From positions 22,649,254-22,713,253 of the forward strand of contig NC_087065.1 of assembly GCF_963678635.1 (NCBI RefSeq): a stretch of DNA of 64,000 nt, read 5' to 3'. The notes under the pieces were generated by a model. It had not been told where the DNA came from. It searched no databases and saw only the letters and a program-made list of their open reading frames with translations. A program made the translations under genes and the position numbers. Shown one piece after another: positions 1 through 12,159 of the stretch. The DNA is from Symsagittifera roscoffensis (Eukaryota > Xenacoelomorpha > Acoela > Convolutidae). The first letter of the stretch is position 1. Every line of letters begins with the position of its first letter.

Positions 1-437
1 GTCGGCTTAGTTTCCATATCACGGAATTTTTTTAATGCTTTAAGCGATTTTCAGTGATTTTTAAGTTTTTTTGATAGTTTCCCCTCCGATTAATGTTTAT
101 ATTTCACGACGGCGGTTGTACTGCTCGACGTGTTTTCCTCAAATTGAACATTAATCGAGAAATTTTTAAAATTGAGGTTTTTTCGACAATTTTTGTGGAC
201 TGATTTTCGTTTCTTTTTTGTGACTGTTTGTCTGCTAGTTTGCAATGCTATGTTTGTGTCGTATCACATGTAATGCAAAGCTCCGCTGCGTCTCTGCGTC
301 TTTTCATCTGAATCTGTTTTTTTTTTTCATTTGATATTAAATTTGAAACCACAATTGTTTCATCAGAGCGTTTCTGTTGGCTATTGAGGTACTGCCAAGA
401 ATTATTCGGAGTAGTGAACTATTAGATTTAATTTTAG
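1..437 (+). other. Intron of the UBXN1-like gene, with a SINE-type tail
   Basis: No coding frame is visible here. The stretch runs into the splice acceptor TTTAATTTTAG at 427-437, so it is read as intron. Near 240-300 it holds a GC-richer segment (GCAAAGCTCCGCTGCG) resembling the hairpin tail of the SINE-like family seen near 14.58 and 19.03 kb. The opening GTCGGCTTAG also looks like the body of that family, so a decayed copy probably covers about 1-310. Earlier exons of the gene must lie left of the window. Confidence 0.5.
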
Positions 438-665
438 ATACGTTTCAAGGGAGCTCCACCCAAGGTACAGAAGTTTAGCACCACGGAACAATTGTCAGCG
501 GTCAGGTTGTTTGTTCAGCTGAACACACCTTCACCTCTTCACCCTAATTTTACTCTGATGACAACTTTTCCTAAGAAAGTATTCACGGAAGAAGAAATGG
601 AACGAACTCTGTTTGATCTTGGGCTTGTGCCATCAGCTGTGATTGACATTTACCAGCCTAGTTAA
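438..665 (+). CDS. Terminal exon of a UBXN1 (SAKS1)-like UBX-domain protein
   Basis: Encodes the C-terminal 75 residues of a UBX domain, starting IRFKGAPPKVQKFSTTEQLS and stopping at TAA 663-665. The blocks EQLSAVRLFVQL, a TFPKKVF loop and MERTLFDLGLVPSAV closely match the UBX domain of animal UBXN1 (in human about EQLAAVRLYVEL, FPRRAF, MERPLQELGLVPSAV, from memory). The exon starts after an AG at 436-437 in phase 0. UBXN1 is a cytosolic/ER-associated p97/VCP adaptor with an N-terminal UBA domain for ubiquitin. That part, and any coiled coil, would lie upstream of this window. The p97-contacting FPR loop reads FPK, a conservative but notable change. The family call rests on motif recognition; other UBX proteins are less likely because of the MERxLxxLGLVPSAV block. 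Confidence 0.85.
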   Translation: MRFKGAPPKVQKFSTTEQLSAVRLFVQLNTPSPLHPNFTLMTTFPKKVFTEEEMERTLFDLGLVPSAVIDIYQPS

Positions 666-1239
666 TGCTGAAAATTATAAGTTCACTTGTCCTTAGAACT
701 TCCTGATGCAAACTGAAAGATAAATTTTTCTTACGAAATGAGTTGATATTGTATTTGAAATTTGACTGTCATTTGTATATAGTAAAAACTTCAAAATTGT
801 TTTTTTTTCATCTTTTGTATTGTTAGGACAAATGGAATAACATTTCTTAAGTTTCAAGGAAATTAGTGAAGATAGGTAGTATATAGGTATATAAGTCGTA
901 ATGGTTTTTCATTTTAAAAAAATCGTTACGCCAAATTTGATCTTTGCTGTTTGGCTTTTGTTTTTTTATCTTCAGTTTCATCTTCAATTCATTTGCTAAA
1001 AGGAGGCCAAATTGGGCTCTAAAATTACGAAAGCGGAAAAGTGTGAAGGACTTCTAGTTTCGAAATTGGATTTTAATTTTTCCGCTAGCCAGAAGCTTGT
1101 GTACTATTACGAACCTTCTTTTTCTAACCTAACTCGCAAACAAAAGTGTTCATTGAAAGTGGAAAGTGTTCAATTATTTGGTAGCTCTTTTGCTATAATC
1201 GCTCTCTGCTTTATTTGTGTCTAGTTTTTGTGATGTATT
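666..1239. other. 3' flank of the UBXN1-like gene
   Basis: AT-rich sequence directly after the UBX stop codon. It probably holds the 3' UTR, but I see no clean AATAAA signal. The 70-codon open frame at 1012-1224 has no recognisable motif and I do not consider it a gene. Confidence 0.4.
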
Positions 1240-1420
1240 AAGCGCGCGTGGCTGTGTGGTTAATGAGTGAGACTCCTAATCTCTAGGTCGCAAATCGAAT
1301 CCGAGACGTAGCCGCATTTTTACTAAATCGAGGCTTATTTCTACTATTATTGCACTTTATAGAGCTGCTTTTTGTCGTGTTCTCGCTGGCGTTTGCAAAA
1401 CGAAGCTTCACTTTTTTGCC
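1240..1420 (+). repeat. tRNA-derived SINE-like element
   Basis: 1245-1310 resembles a decayed tRNA. A box A-like TGGCTGTGTGG is followed by an anticodon-like arm with loop CTCCTAA (a CCT anticodon if real) and a box B-like segment AAATCGAATCC. The T stem is imperfect and the T loop too long for a functional tRNA. About 80 bp further, AACGAAGCTTC resembles the tail hairpin of SINE-like copies elsewhere in the window. Best read as a SINE or tRNA pseudogene. Confidence 0.4.
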
Positions 1421-2331
1421 AATCAATCAACTTGTCTTTACTTTTTTTGCAATTGCAAAACATAGGAAGTCCATCGTTCTTTTTGCCAAAACTTTATTTG
1501 ATTTACAGAGTATCAAATTTTAGCTAAATTCGCGTAGTAGTAGTGTGAAATTCATCCTATATTACATGCAATTGTGCGCTTCAGAAATGCTTCGATTGAG
1601 ACTCATAAAAGGTCTATCAGGAGCTAAACCTTGGAGAATATGAGTTGAAGTTTTTTTTTCGGTCCTATGTTACATGCAATTGTGCGCTTCAGTAATGCCT
1701 CATTTGGATATTGCAAAATCAAGTATACACTTTTGAGGTTATACATACTATGAAAACTTTAAAGATTACTGAAAGGGGTTGGTTAAAAATAAAAATAATG
1801 CTGAAAACTTTTATTGACAATGTTTTCTCGGATCGTTTGGCAACTGTTGCTGTTATCTTTTTGCCAAGTCAAAATTCCGAAAGTTCGTTTTTGGATTCAG
1901 GCGTAAACACTCGCGAGCTTAGTATCATGTTGCGTATCTACTTTTTTTCTGGCTCAACTGACATGAAATAGTATAACATTTCGGTAAACAATCTTGCTGC
2001 AAAAAATTGGCAAGTTATTAGCTTGTGTTTGATTCTACTTTTAATTGGTGGCTAGTGTTTAGCTATGGGAAGCGGAAATGAGAGAACATAAGACTGGTGA
2101 ATTTCGAGTCGAATGCTCGGTTCCCGCATATGCTAAGTTTTTTCCAGGCTTTTCTAAACTTTTTCTCGCTTGTGTTTGCTAAGTTCGGCTTCGCTTGTGT
2201 TAAAAAAAATCACTGAAAAGAACTGATAAAATTGTTTGAAAGGTGACAAAACACTGCATTGGAATCTCAAAAGTTATGTATTTTTAGTGTCACTGTTTTG
2301 GTATTAATTGAAAAAGTATTGGCTGCTGTCA

Positions 2332-2718
2332 GGCGTGGATCTAGGATTTTTTCGAGAGAAGTTGATATTCAAAAAGTTTGGGAAGCTTTAGTTGATTTTT
2401 TTAGGGCCGGCTAAATTGATTTTTCAAGCTCTCCCAAAACACTTTGATGGTCCTATTTGTATAGAAAATTTTCTCTACCACATGAAAATTTTTTCAAACA
2501 AAAACAGTTCAAAAACGACGTTTTAGACAGTTTTTGGAAGGTTTTGGCCTTTTAGTTGCGTTTTTTTGGGGTGCCCTCCCCCTAAAAATTGCTATTTATT
2601 GACGCCAAATGCACCTTAGAAAAATTTTAGGTCCCATCAAATGGCTTTAATAAAATAGTTCAAAAGTGTACTCTTTGGGTAGCGAGGGGATCGAATCCCC
2701 GAGGTAGTGGGGGCGTAC
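2332..2718 (-). mobile_element. Decayed hAT-type MITE (family B)
   Basis: Begins CAGGCGTGGATCTAG and ends in a GGGATCGAATCCCCGAG/GGGGGCG block. These are the same end motifs, in the same order, as the intact copies at 12920-13354 and 19161-19629. The interior also follows the family order (CTAAATTGATTTTTCAAGCTCTCCCAAAA, then a TTTTTGGAAGG block, then GGTAGCGAGGGG). It is non-coding and strongly diverged, so old. Confidence 0.5.
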
Positions 2719-3769
2719 TCTGAGGAAGAAGTGGGTAGTGGTTGAATATTAACGAATGAAGTGATTTTTCGCTTTTATACTTTGTGCATTTAGGATATGA
2801 CATAATTGACTTCGAACAAGTTTTGACCTCTAGTCTTATTAATTTATCGATTTCCATTTCAAATAATTAACTCTGTAATGACTTAATTAAAAAAAGCACG
2901 TCAACTTGAATTAAAATTGCTTTTCATGGCGAAATAGTGGTAGAAAAGGCGCTACTTTAATTTTCATTCATGAGTTCTTCTGCAAGTATTCCCAGTGGTT
3001 TGGATAAAGTACCAAATAAGACAGTTTTTTTGAGTTAGCTTTCTTAAAATTAAGTCAATCATAAAAGTTAAATGAAAAGAATACATTTTCAACTTATGTA
3101 ATTTCTAAGATTCTAGCAGAGTCGAAAGTAATATCAGTTTTTATTTTTTCGGTATCCTTGAATTGACAATACAAATGGGTTAGCCAGCGGAGTGCTGTAA
3201 ATTCAATCAATCTTTTTTTCCAGGAATTCGCATGTGCTGGTTCCTTTTTCGTGATTTCTTAAATACAATTCAGTTTTTATTTTACTTTTACAAATTAGCA
3301 TTAACTATATCCGCTAAGATTAATGTAATAACTGAGAAAAGAGAAAAGAAGCCATGTCTATTGGCTGAAAATTTTTTGGGACTACTTTTCAGGGTGTATG
3401 TTAAAACCAGCAACTGGTGTAGCATATCCTTTCATATTTGGGATTAGTTCATTTGGCGAAAACATTGTTTTTGAGTTTATTTTCAATTTTTAATTTTGTA
3501 TTGCGATATACGAAATTTTTTTGATTACACTAAAAACTGACCTGTTTGAATTGAAAGACATAATTACAAAAGTATCGCTTGTGATAATATACAATTTCGC
3601 TATTTTGAGATAGCTTTGTTTTCTGATCATAGTTTCTAAGTGTCTATTTTGAGGCGCATGATGAATATTTTTTGAAACAAAGCATTTTGATTGATGCATT
3701 TTTTCCAATAAAGTAAAGCCTGATACTCTAATTCTGCTTGTTTAACTCTAATCAGATGATTTGTTGTTC

Positions 3770-6700
3770 GAAGGACGTGGTGCCAAGTTTTTTTTTTTCC
3801 AAAAATTTACCAAACCGATTTTCGAAAAAGTGATAACAAGAGGAATTCTGCTCACTAAATTCTGTGTCTGCATATTTCTCAAGTCTCTTGTTATCTTAAC
3901 CCACTTTCTACAGCCTTCGAAAAGTGTGTGGGGGGGATTTTTGACCCATTTTTGGATTTTGTACATTTTCTTGAAAACTACCCTCCAAAATTTGGGAATT
4001 TGAGTTCAATGGATAGAACAGGTTGTTTGAAACTCATATGCATCAGCGGTTATGCTCAAATTTTTTTTGCACCAAAAATTATGGCTCTCGGAAAAGTCAA
4101 ATTTATCGATTTTTTATACCGTTTTTTGAAACTTTTTGACTTTTCACAAAAACTACCCTTACAAATCTGAAATTTTGATTTCAATGGATATAACGGGTTA
4201 TGGGAATCTCCCTTGCATAAGCGGTGACCACCAATGTATTTTACACCAAAAGCTATGACTCTCGCAACAGTCAAGCTTTCGATTTTAACGGCTTTTGAAA
4301 GCTTTTTGACTTTTCTCGAAAACTACCCTCCCAAACTTTCTCGAAAACTACCCATCAAAAAGAAAGGGTTGAGCGATGATCCCTTGTGTAAGCGCTCACG
4401 TCCAAAATTTTAAACAAAAATTTATGGCCCTCAGTAAAGTCTATTTCGCGATTTCTTGACCTTATTTTAAAACTTTTTTGCTTGAACAAAAAAGTTGTTG
4501 GGAACACTCGAAAATCACAAAATTTTTCATTCATATTTTAATCGAGCAACAATTAAAGTTTTAGATGAAGCCCAGTTTTTAAATTACCTATTTCGTCCTG
4601 TATCAGTACAAGAAAGTCAAAAGTTTTCAAAAAGGTACCTCCAGCTTTAGCTGTGCCTCTTGTAATACAGTAAAACGATGATCACCTAATACAAAATGCT
4701 GTCAAGCCAAAAAGTGTCACTTCATAGAGCAAAAAGTTTTTATAGTCACCACAAATGTAATTAAACGAAGTTCTTCTATGAATCAAAAGATGTGGTGGTC
4801 TTCAACTGTGGTTTTTTTATTGCATTTAAACAAAATTTTGCCTAAACCGACTTTTGGTCGTCCCAAAAAAATTGGCGGAAATTTTTAAATTCGCCAAAAA
4901 CAGGTGGTAATACAGTTCGAAACTGCAATTCCTGTTTGATAAAAACAGGTTTTATGAAATTATAGGGAATCGGTTTTTTTGAGACGCTTCTGAAAAATGT
5001 TTTTTTTTTCTTCAAATAATGTAGTTTTTCTCAAAATCTATCGATTTTAAAAATAAAATTCTATCGATTTTAAAAATGGAGTTTTACAATCGGGTACTAG
5101 ACATTTTTTCCAGTAAACAACTTGGTCCACAGACTCATTGGACTCCTGGTGGTACCTTTCTTGGCTCATAATGCATTCAAATATTGTGGTGTCTGTTGCA
5201 AACTTAGCCTCGTGTTAACGCATACGCCTAAGACGGCAAAGGTCCTGGGTTCAAATCTGACCAGGACCATTTTTTTTGAAATAATAATTGTTCCGGCTCA
5301 AAAAAATCGGCCTACCATTTGTCTGCTTATGTTTTGTCGGCTAAGATGCCTTATCTAACAATCGTCAATCTTTTACGCAGTCATTTTTAGCATTTTAAAC
5401 ATCCGGCTGAATCGAGTTTAATTTTTCACATTGTTTGTAAATTTACTAGCTCGATGTGTAAAATTTTTTACGTCTTTTTATTGGCTTAATAAATATCGGC
5501 CTAATTATATCAACTTAGGAGTCTTATTGCGTCGTTACGCCCAAAAAAATTTCTGTGCGGGTGTGTGTGCCCTGGAGTTCGATTCCAGTTGATAAAAAAA
5601 TTACCCTCTCAAATCTGGGATTTTGGGTTGAATGGGTAAAACAGGTTGTTGGAAGCACCCTGCATAAGTGGTTACGCCCAAGTTTTTCTTACGAAAAGTT
5701 ATGGCCTCAGCAAAAGCATTTTCACAATTTTTCACAATTTTTCTCGAAAACAACTCTCCCGAATCTGAGTTTTTGATTTCAAGCAAAAAAACTGATTGTG
5801 ATAAGCTTCTCTGCATCATTGGCTACGCCCATTTTATTTAACACAAAAACCAGGCTCTCTTCCTGTTTTTTACCTGTTTTTTGAAACTTCTCAAAAATTC
5901 TTCTCCCAAATCTGAGATTTTGGTTTCAATGGGTAAACTGGGTTGTGGAAAGCTCATTAGGTAGGCAATTGTGCCAAAATCTTTTCACGCAAAAATCTAC
6001 AACGCTCAGAAAAGTCAATAATTCGATTTCTTGTCCGTTTTTTTGAAATTTTGTACCTCCTCTGGAAAGCAGTTTAATCTGATATAACGGATACAAGCGA
6101 GGCATAAAAGTTATGGGAAGCCTCCGTGCATAAAATTCAAACGCCTTGAAATATGAACAAAAATATGTCAAATTGTTTTGTGTGAAGCCCAATTTTTTAA
6201 TTTTTGAAACTACTTTTATCATCCTGCCTCAGAACAACCTGCATCAATCAAAAATTATCAAACAGGTGCCTCCAGCTTTAGTTGTGCTTCCTGTTCTTGT
6301 TTGATGAAAACAGGTGCTATGAAAAAAATGGGATGTGGTTTTTTTCTTATTTTTTGAGACGGTTTTCAAAATTTTAATTATTTTGTAAGGAAAAACAGTC
6401 TTCTCGAAAACCACTCAACCGATTATCGAAAAAAAGTTGTACCATTGAGAAGTTCGCTCACTACTCTCTGTGCCTACATTCTGTAGTCTCTCTTTACCTC
6501 TCTACAGCCTTCGAAAAAGTGTGTGGGGGAGTTTTTGACCCATATTTTTTTAATTTTTTTTTTACATTTTCTCGAAAACGACCCTCCCGAATCTGAGATT
6601 TTAATTTTAATGGGTAGAACAAGTGGTGGAAAGCTCACACGCATAAACTTGTGCACCCAATTTCAATTACACAAAAAAATTGATCCTCGGAAGTTTCAAC

Positions 6701-9660
6701 ATTTTGATTTTTTGAACCTTTTTTAAAAACTCATTGACTTCTCAAAAACTACCTTCCCGAATGTAAGATTTCGGTTCAATGGCTTGAACGAGCTCAAAAA
6801 AAATCCCCTGTTTAAACGGTCACGCCCGAAGTAAAAAAAAAATAAGGACTCGGAAAAATCAAATTATCGATTTTTTAACCTTTTTAATAAACTTTTTGAC
6901 TTTCCTCAAAAACTACCTTCGAAATCTGAGTCTTTGATCTCAACCGAAAAAACGGGTTGTGGTTAGCCCCATTCGTAGACGATGACGCCAAAAGTTTTTA
7001 AAACAAAAAATAAGACCCTCGGACTGTAACTTTTTACCTTCTCTCAATAACTACCCACCCAAATCTATTGAACAACGTTTTAAGCACCTTTCAACCTAAA
7101 AAGCTATTGCAATCAATTCAATTTTACGGCAAATGATGTAATTGATGAAATTAATAAACTTTGAAGTCATTAAATTGGAATTTACTTTTCTTTGCTATAA
7201 TTCTGTTTCTGCAACTTTTACAATTTTCTCGGAAACAACCCTCCCGAATCTGAGATTTTGATTTCAAACAAAAACAAGGATTGTGATAAGCCCCTCTGCA
7301 TCAGCGGCTACGCCCATTTTTTATTACAAAAATTATGTCTCTCGTAAACTACCCTCCCAAATCTGAGTTTCTGGTTCCAATGGGTAAAACGGGTTATTGG
7401 AAGCCCACTAGGTAAGCGATTGCACCGAAGTGTTTTCACCCTAAAAGTTACAACCCTCAGAAATGTCAATAATTCGATTTCTTATCCGTTTTTTAACACT
7501 TTGTGATTACTCTGAAAAACAACTCAATCTGATATCACGGATATAATCGAGATAAAAAGTTGTGGGAAGCCTCTGTGCATAAAATTCAACGCCTTGAAAA
7601 CTACAAAAATATGTCAAATTGTTTGTGTGAAGTTCATTTTTTTTTTAAATTTTGAATCAGGTGCCCCCGGCTTTAGTTGTGCAGCCTGTTCCTGTTTGAT
7701 AAAAACGGGTGCTATGAAAAAATTAATGGGATGTGGTTTTTTCTTATTTTTTGTCGCTTTTTCAAAATTTTAATTATTTTTGTAAAGAAAACAGTTACCT
7801 CGAAAACCACTCAACCAATTATAGAAAAACTGTACTATTGGGAAGTTCGCTCACCACTCACTAGGCTGCTGTGTGCCTGCATAATTCTCTAGTCTCTCTT
7901 TACCTTACCTCACTTTCTACAGCCTTCGAAAAAGTATGCGGGGGAGTTTTTGACCCATATTTTTTGAATTTTTATTATTTTTCGAAAACTACCCTCCCAA
8001 ACCCAAGATATCAGTTTCAATGGAAAAAACAAGTTGTGATTTCTTTGGATAAGCGACTACGCCAAAATTTTTTCACGAAATTTATGGCCCTCATAAAAAA
8101 CAAAATTCCGTTTTTTTTACTATTATTTCAAACTTTTTGACTTTTCTCGAAAAATACCCTCCAGAATCTGAGATTTCAATGGGTAGAACAAGTTGTGGGA
8201 AGCTCCCCGCACAAACTTTTGCGCCCAAATTGATTTACACATAAAATTATGGTCCTCGGAAAAATCAAAATTTCGATTTTTTTACCCTTTTTTAAAAACT
8301 TTTTGACTTCTCAAAAACTACCTTCCCGAATGTAAGATTTCGTTTCAATGGCTTGAAAGAGTTATAAAAAACTCCCTGGCTTAAACGGTTACGCCAAAAA
8401 TAAACAAAAGTTACGACCCTCAGAAAAGTATAATGAAATTTTCAAAAGGAAGTGAAATTTCCGGAAAAATTACGCTCGAAATCTGAAGTTTTGATTTCAA
8501 TCGAAAAAACGGGTTGTGGGAAGCCCCATTTGTAAGCTGTTACGCTAAAAAAAAATTTATATTTATAAAAAAACCTTCGTAAAAGTCAATTTTACAATTT
8601 TTTGACAGTTTTTTTTGAAACTTTTTTCACTTTGCTCGAAAAATGCCCTCCCAATTCTGAGGTTTCGATTTTTATGGAAAATAAGTGTGAAGAAAAAATA
8701 TTTCGTTTCAGCGGCTCAGCCCTAATTTTCTAGCGAGAAAAGTTTTGACCCTCGGAAAAGACGTATTTGTTACTTTTTTTGATTGTTTTTTCAAACATTT
8801 TGACTTTTCTCAAAAACTACCCTCACAAATCTGAGTTATTGGTTTGAATAGGTAGAGCGGGTTTTTGTCAATCTTCCTTGCATAAGCAGATACACCCAAA
8901 TTTAGTTATCGCAAAGTTATGGATCTCAGAAAAGTCAAGTTTTCATGTTTTTTATGTGTTTTTTATAAGTTTGACAAGTCAAAAAACTGCAAAAAAAAAA
9001 CGATCAAGTAATAGAAAAACTAACTCTTCCCAGGGTCATAACTTTTTGAGTAAATTATTTTAGGCGTAACCGTTTATAGAGCGGAGCTTACCTCACTTTT
9101 TTCGAAAACTACCCTAATGCGTCTGAGATTTTGGTTTCAATGGGTAGAACGAGTTGCGGTCAGCTATCTTGCATAAACGGAAGATATTCTAATGCCCTTA
9201 TAACGCATTCTGAATGCCCTTATAACGCAGACTTTATCTACTACTCACATTCCGTCTGTTTTAGAACCACGACACCTCTACAGGACCGATAAGAAGCGAC
9301 CAGACGGTTTGATGCTCGTTCCATGGGCTGTTGGCAAGCAGCTCTTGTGGGATGTAACAATCCAAAATTGTTTACTCAAAAAACTATGTCCCTCGAAAAT
9401 GTGAACTTTTTGGTTCCTTAACCGTTTTCTGCAGTTTTTTACTTGTCTTGAAAACTACCATGCAAAAACTTAGGTTATGGCTTCAATTACGAGTGAAAGG
9501 GTTGAGCGAACCTCCCTTGTGTAAACGTTCACGTCCAAATTTTCTCACATAAAAAATTATGGTTTTCAAAAAAGTCAAGGTTGTGATTTCTTGTCCATTT
9601 TTCTAAATTTTTTTGACTTCATGAAAACATTTCAGTCTGATATCAATGGTTTAATCGAGG
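3770..9660. repeat. Degenerate satellite array of about 160-170 bp monomers
   Basis: A motif of the form CTCGAAAACTACCCTCCCAAAT-CTGAG, then TTTCAATGGGTAGAAC, GCATAAGCGGTTACGCCC, and TATGGCCCTCGGAAAAGTC recurs through the region. Good examples of the CTACCCT core lie near 3978, 4147, 4320, 6577, 6747, 6907, 7988, 8145, 8312, 8640 and 8810, giving spacings of about 155-173 bp. A longer block containing TACAGCCTTCGAAAA and TTTTTGACCCAT recurs near 3.91, 6.50 and 7.92 kb. With the TTTGATAAAAAC/GGGATGTGG block (6.30, 7.69 kb) this suggests a higher-order unit of about 1.4 kb. Monomers are strongly diverged and interrupted. Short open frames inside are artefacts. A SINE-like piece interrupts it near 5.2-5.53 kb. 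Confidence 0.8.
5195..5530 (+). repeat. SINE-like element with tRNA-like box B (family F)
   Basis: 5240-5266 contains GGGTTCAAATC, a good box B, inside an 8-bp inverted repeat GGTCCTGG/CCAGGACC. It is followed by a T-run and a body with repeated CGGCTTAATAAATATCGGCCTAATTATATC-type phrases (written here in pieces: CGGCTAAGATGCC, GGCTTAATAAATATCGGCC). The same head and body occur at 13.67-14.2 kb, so this is an insertion of a dispersed family into the satellite array. The anticodon arm is not convincing, so it is not called a tRNA gene. Confidence 0.45.
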
Positions 9661-9675
9661 CAACAGGTCGTGGGA

Positions 9676-10627
9676 AGCATCAGTGCATAAGATGATGCAT
9701 TAAAAAAATTTAACACAAAAAAATAAGTCTGGGAAAAATCCCAAATCACAAAAATTGCACTCATATTCTGTTAGAGCAACACCTAAGGTTTTGGGAGAAG
9801 CCCAATTTTTAAAATTTTGTAATTACCGGCTTCATCCTACATCAGTGCAAAAAAATCAAAGGTTATCAAACAATTGCCTTCAGTTATAGCTGGGCCTCTA
9901 GTTCCGACTTTTGAAAAAAAAAATTAATCAGCAAACGGTTTTTTTCATCCTATCCAAAAACTATCGACGTCCTGAGCTCGAATTATAAAAGATACTTCGA
10001 GAATTTAAGGGAGAAGGGTTTGAATTTTGCTGGTTTGGCCATTTTGGTCCAATATATTTCGTGCTATTGAAATTTGAGCTGCGTATTGAACTGCTCCTAG
10101 CCTTAATAAGTCAAGCAATATGCCTCATATGACTCAAAATAATACACGCTGCAATTTTTTTGAATTTAATTCGTTTTTGTATGGTTTATCAGTTTTTCAC
10201 CGAAACGGTTTCCGTTGATACCAGCAAGCCCGTTTTCTGTTGAGCTCTGCATTACTACTCTTTTACTTCCTTGAAAACAAAAGCTTAATTCATTAATACT
10301 AACTTTCTTGAAAGGCTTTTTTTTGGGCAATTGCCATCACTAAAAACTTCAACTTCCAAAAAAATTATGAGATGAAATATTTTGACTGCGAAAGTTAATT
10401 TAAAATAAGTGAATTGCGATGGTTTCATGACAAATTATCGATTACTTTTTTTTATCCCACGCGAAGGTATCCCACTCAACAATAACCTAGCAGTTAGAAT
10501 AGCCCACGACGAAGTAGCCCACTCAATTTAAAATACCCCATCTGAGGAATCGAAACAGTTGAAATTTTGCAGTATGTTAATCAAAGGAATTAAAACCAAG
10601 ATGCCGCAATTGAAGATGCCGCAATTG
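9676..10627 (+). repeat. Unit 1 of a 952-bp tandem duplication
   Basis: Bases 9676 onward (AGCATCAGTGCATAAGATG) recur at 10628 with a constant offset of 952 bp and almost no differences. At the 1/2 junction the 15-bp string AAGATGCCGCAATTG occurs twice in a row. It occurs once at the end of unit 2, so it is probably the microhomology or slippage that made the junction. The left part of the unit is satellite-derived (the GGAAAAATCCC / GAAGCCCAATTTTTA block of the array). Confidence 0.9.
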
Positions 10628-11566
10628 AGCATCAGTGCATAAGATGATGCATTAAAAAAATTTAACACAAAAAAATAAGTCTGGGAAAAATCCCAATTCA
10701 CAAAAATTGCACTCATATTCTGTTAGAGCAACACCTAAGGTTTTGGGAGAAGCCCAATTTTTAAAATTTTGTAATTACCGGCTTCATCCTACATCAGTGC
10801 AAAAAAATCAAAGGTTATCAAACAATTGCCTTCAGTTATAGCTGGGCCTCTAGTTCCGACTTTTGAAAAAAAAAATTAATCAGCAAACGGTTTTTTTCAT
10901 CCTATCCAAAAACTATCGACGTCCTGAGCTCGAATTATAAAAGATACTTCGAGAATTTAAGGGAGAAGGGTTTGAATTTTGCTGGTTTGGCCATTTTGGT
11001 CCAATATATTTCGTGCTATTGAAATTTGAGCTGCGTATTGAACTGCTCCTAGCCTTAATAAGTCAAGCAATATGCCTCATATGACTCAAAATAATACACG
11101 CTGCAATTTTTTTGAATTTAATTCGTTTTTGTATGGTTTATCAGTTTTTCACCGAAACGGTTTCCGTTGATACCAGCAAGCCCGTTTTCTGTTGAGCTCT
11201 GCATTACTACTCTTTTACTTCCTTGAAAACAAAAGCTTAATTCATTAATACTAACTTTCTTGAAAGGCTTTTTTTTGGGCAATTGCCATCACTAAAAACT
11301 TCAACTTCCAAAAAAATTATGAGATGAAATATTTTGACTGCGAAAGTTAATTTAAAATAAGTGAATTGCGATGGTTTCATGACAAATTATCGATTACTTT
11401 TTTTTATCCCACGCGAAGGTATCCCACTCAACAATAACCTAGCAGTTAGAATAGCCCACGACGAAGTAGCCCACTCAATTTAAAATACCCCATCTGAGGA
11501 ATCGAAACAGTTGAAATTTTGCAGTATGTTAATCAAAGGAATTAAAACCAAGATGCCGCAATTGAA
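10628..11566 (+). repeat. Unit 2 of the 952-bp tandem duplication
   Basis: Near-identical copy of the preceding unit; similarity ends at AAGATGCCGCAATTGAA (about 11552-11568), after which the sequence becomes unique. Differences between units are few, for example a one-base change near 10694 in the CCCAAATCAC/CCCAATTCAC stretch. The duplication is therefore recent, or is an assembly of two alleles. No gene is inside. Confidence 0.88.
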
Positions 11567-12153
11567 CAAACTCATCAAAGCAATGCTAAGTTTTGAAAAA
11601 GCGCCTGGAACCAAATTCATTTCAAAGCGTGATAATTCCAACGCACGTTTTAAATCCAACGATTGTTTGAACTATCAAAGCAAAAAGCTAAGGCTTTCTA
11701 CGCTCACTTGGGATTATGGTTAAAGAAAATGTCTCGTTGTCTAAAGATCAAACTATCTACTCTTGGTGGATCAAAAGTTTTACTCCTAGCGCCATTTATG
11801 AGATATCTAAAACAATTTATCCGAAATTTTTGCTCATGGTCGAGTATCAGAAATTTTCCACCTCAAAAACTCCATTTTGTTCAATGGTAACAATTTCATT
11901 TTTGTTTTTCCGAAGTTGATAGTATATTCTTAGTATATCAACAACATTCATGAGTTTTCTGCAAGAATTCCAGAGCAATTAGAAATTGTTTTCCATAGTC
12001 TGTGACTTCTTTCTTTAGACCTTCGCAAGCCAAACTTTGCAAGTCTGCACATTCCTGATCTGTTTTCAGTATGATAACGATGTCGCCATTGACCCAAATT
12101 TGAAATGTGTGTACTTCAGCCACCAATGTTTTGGTATGGTGAACATGTTTCAA
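11560..12153. other. Unrecognised coding-like frames
   Basis: Two neighbouring stretches read more like protein than their surroundings. On the plus strand, 11716-11919 reads VKENVSLSKDQTIYSWWIKS and continues with a balanced composition. On the minus strand, 11938-12153 contains VNGDIVIILKTDQECADLQS and LKKEVTDYGKQFLIALEFLQ before a stop. Neither has a motif I can assign, and neither has clear matching splice sites. They may be remnants of a transposase or of a host exon. Length alone (about 70 codons) does not prove coding. Confidence 0.22.
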
Positions 12154-12159
12154 TTAATT

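Noticed and set aside
1245-1315. Functional tRNA-Arg(CCT)
   Set aside because: T loop too long, mismatched stems, and degraded box B; a tRNA-derived repeat fits better.
3770-9660. CRISPR array
   Set aside because: Repeats are about 165 bp, degenerate and without unique spacers, in a eukaryotic context; this is satellite DNA.
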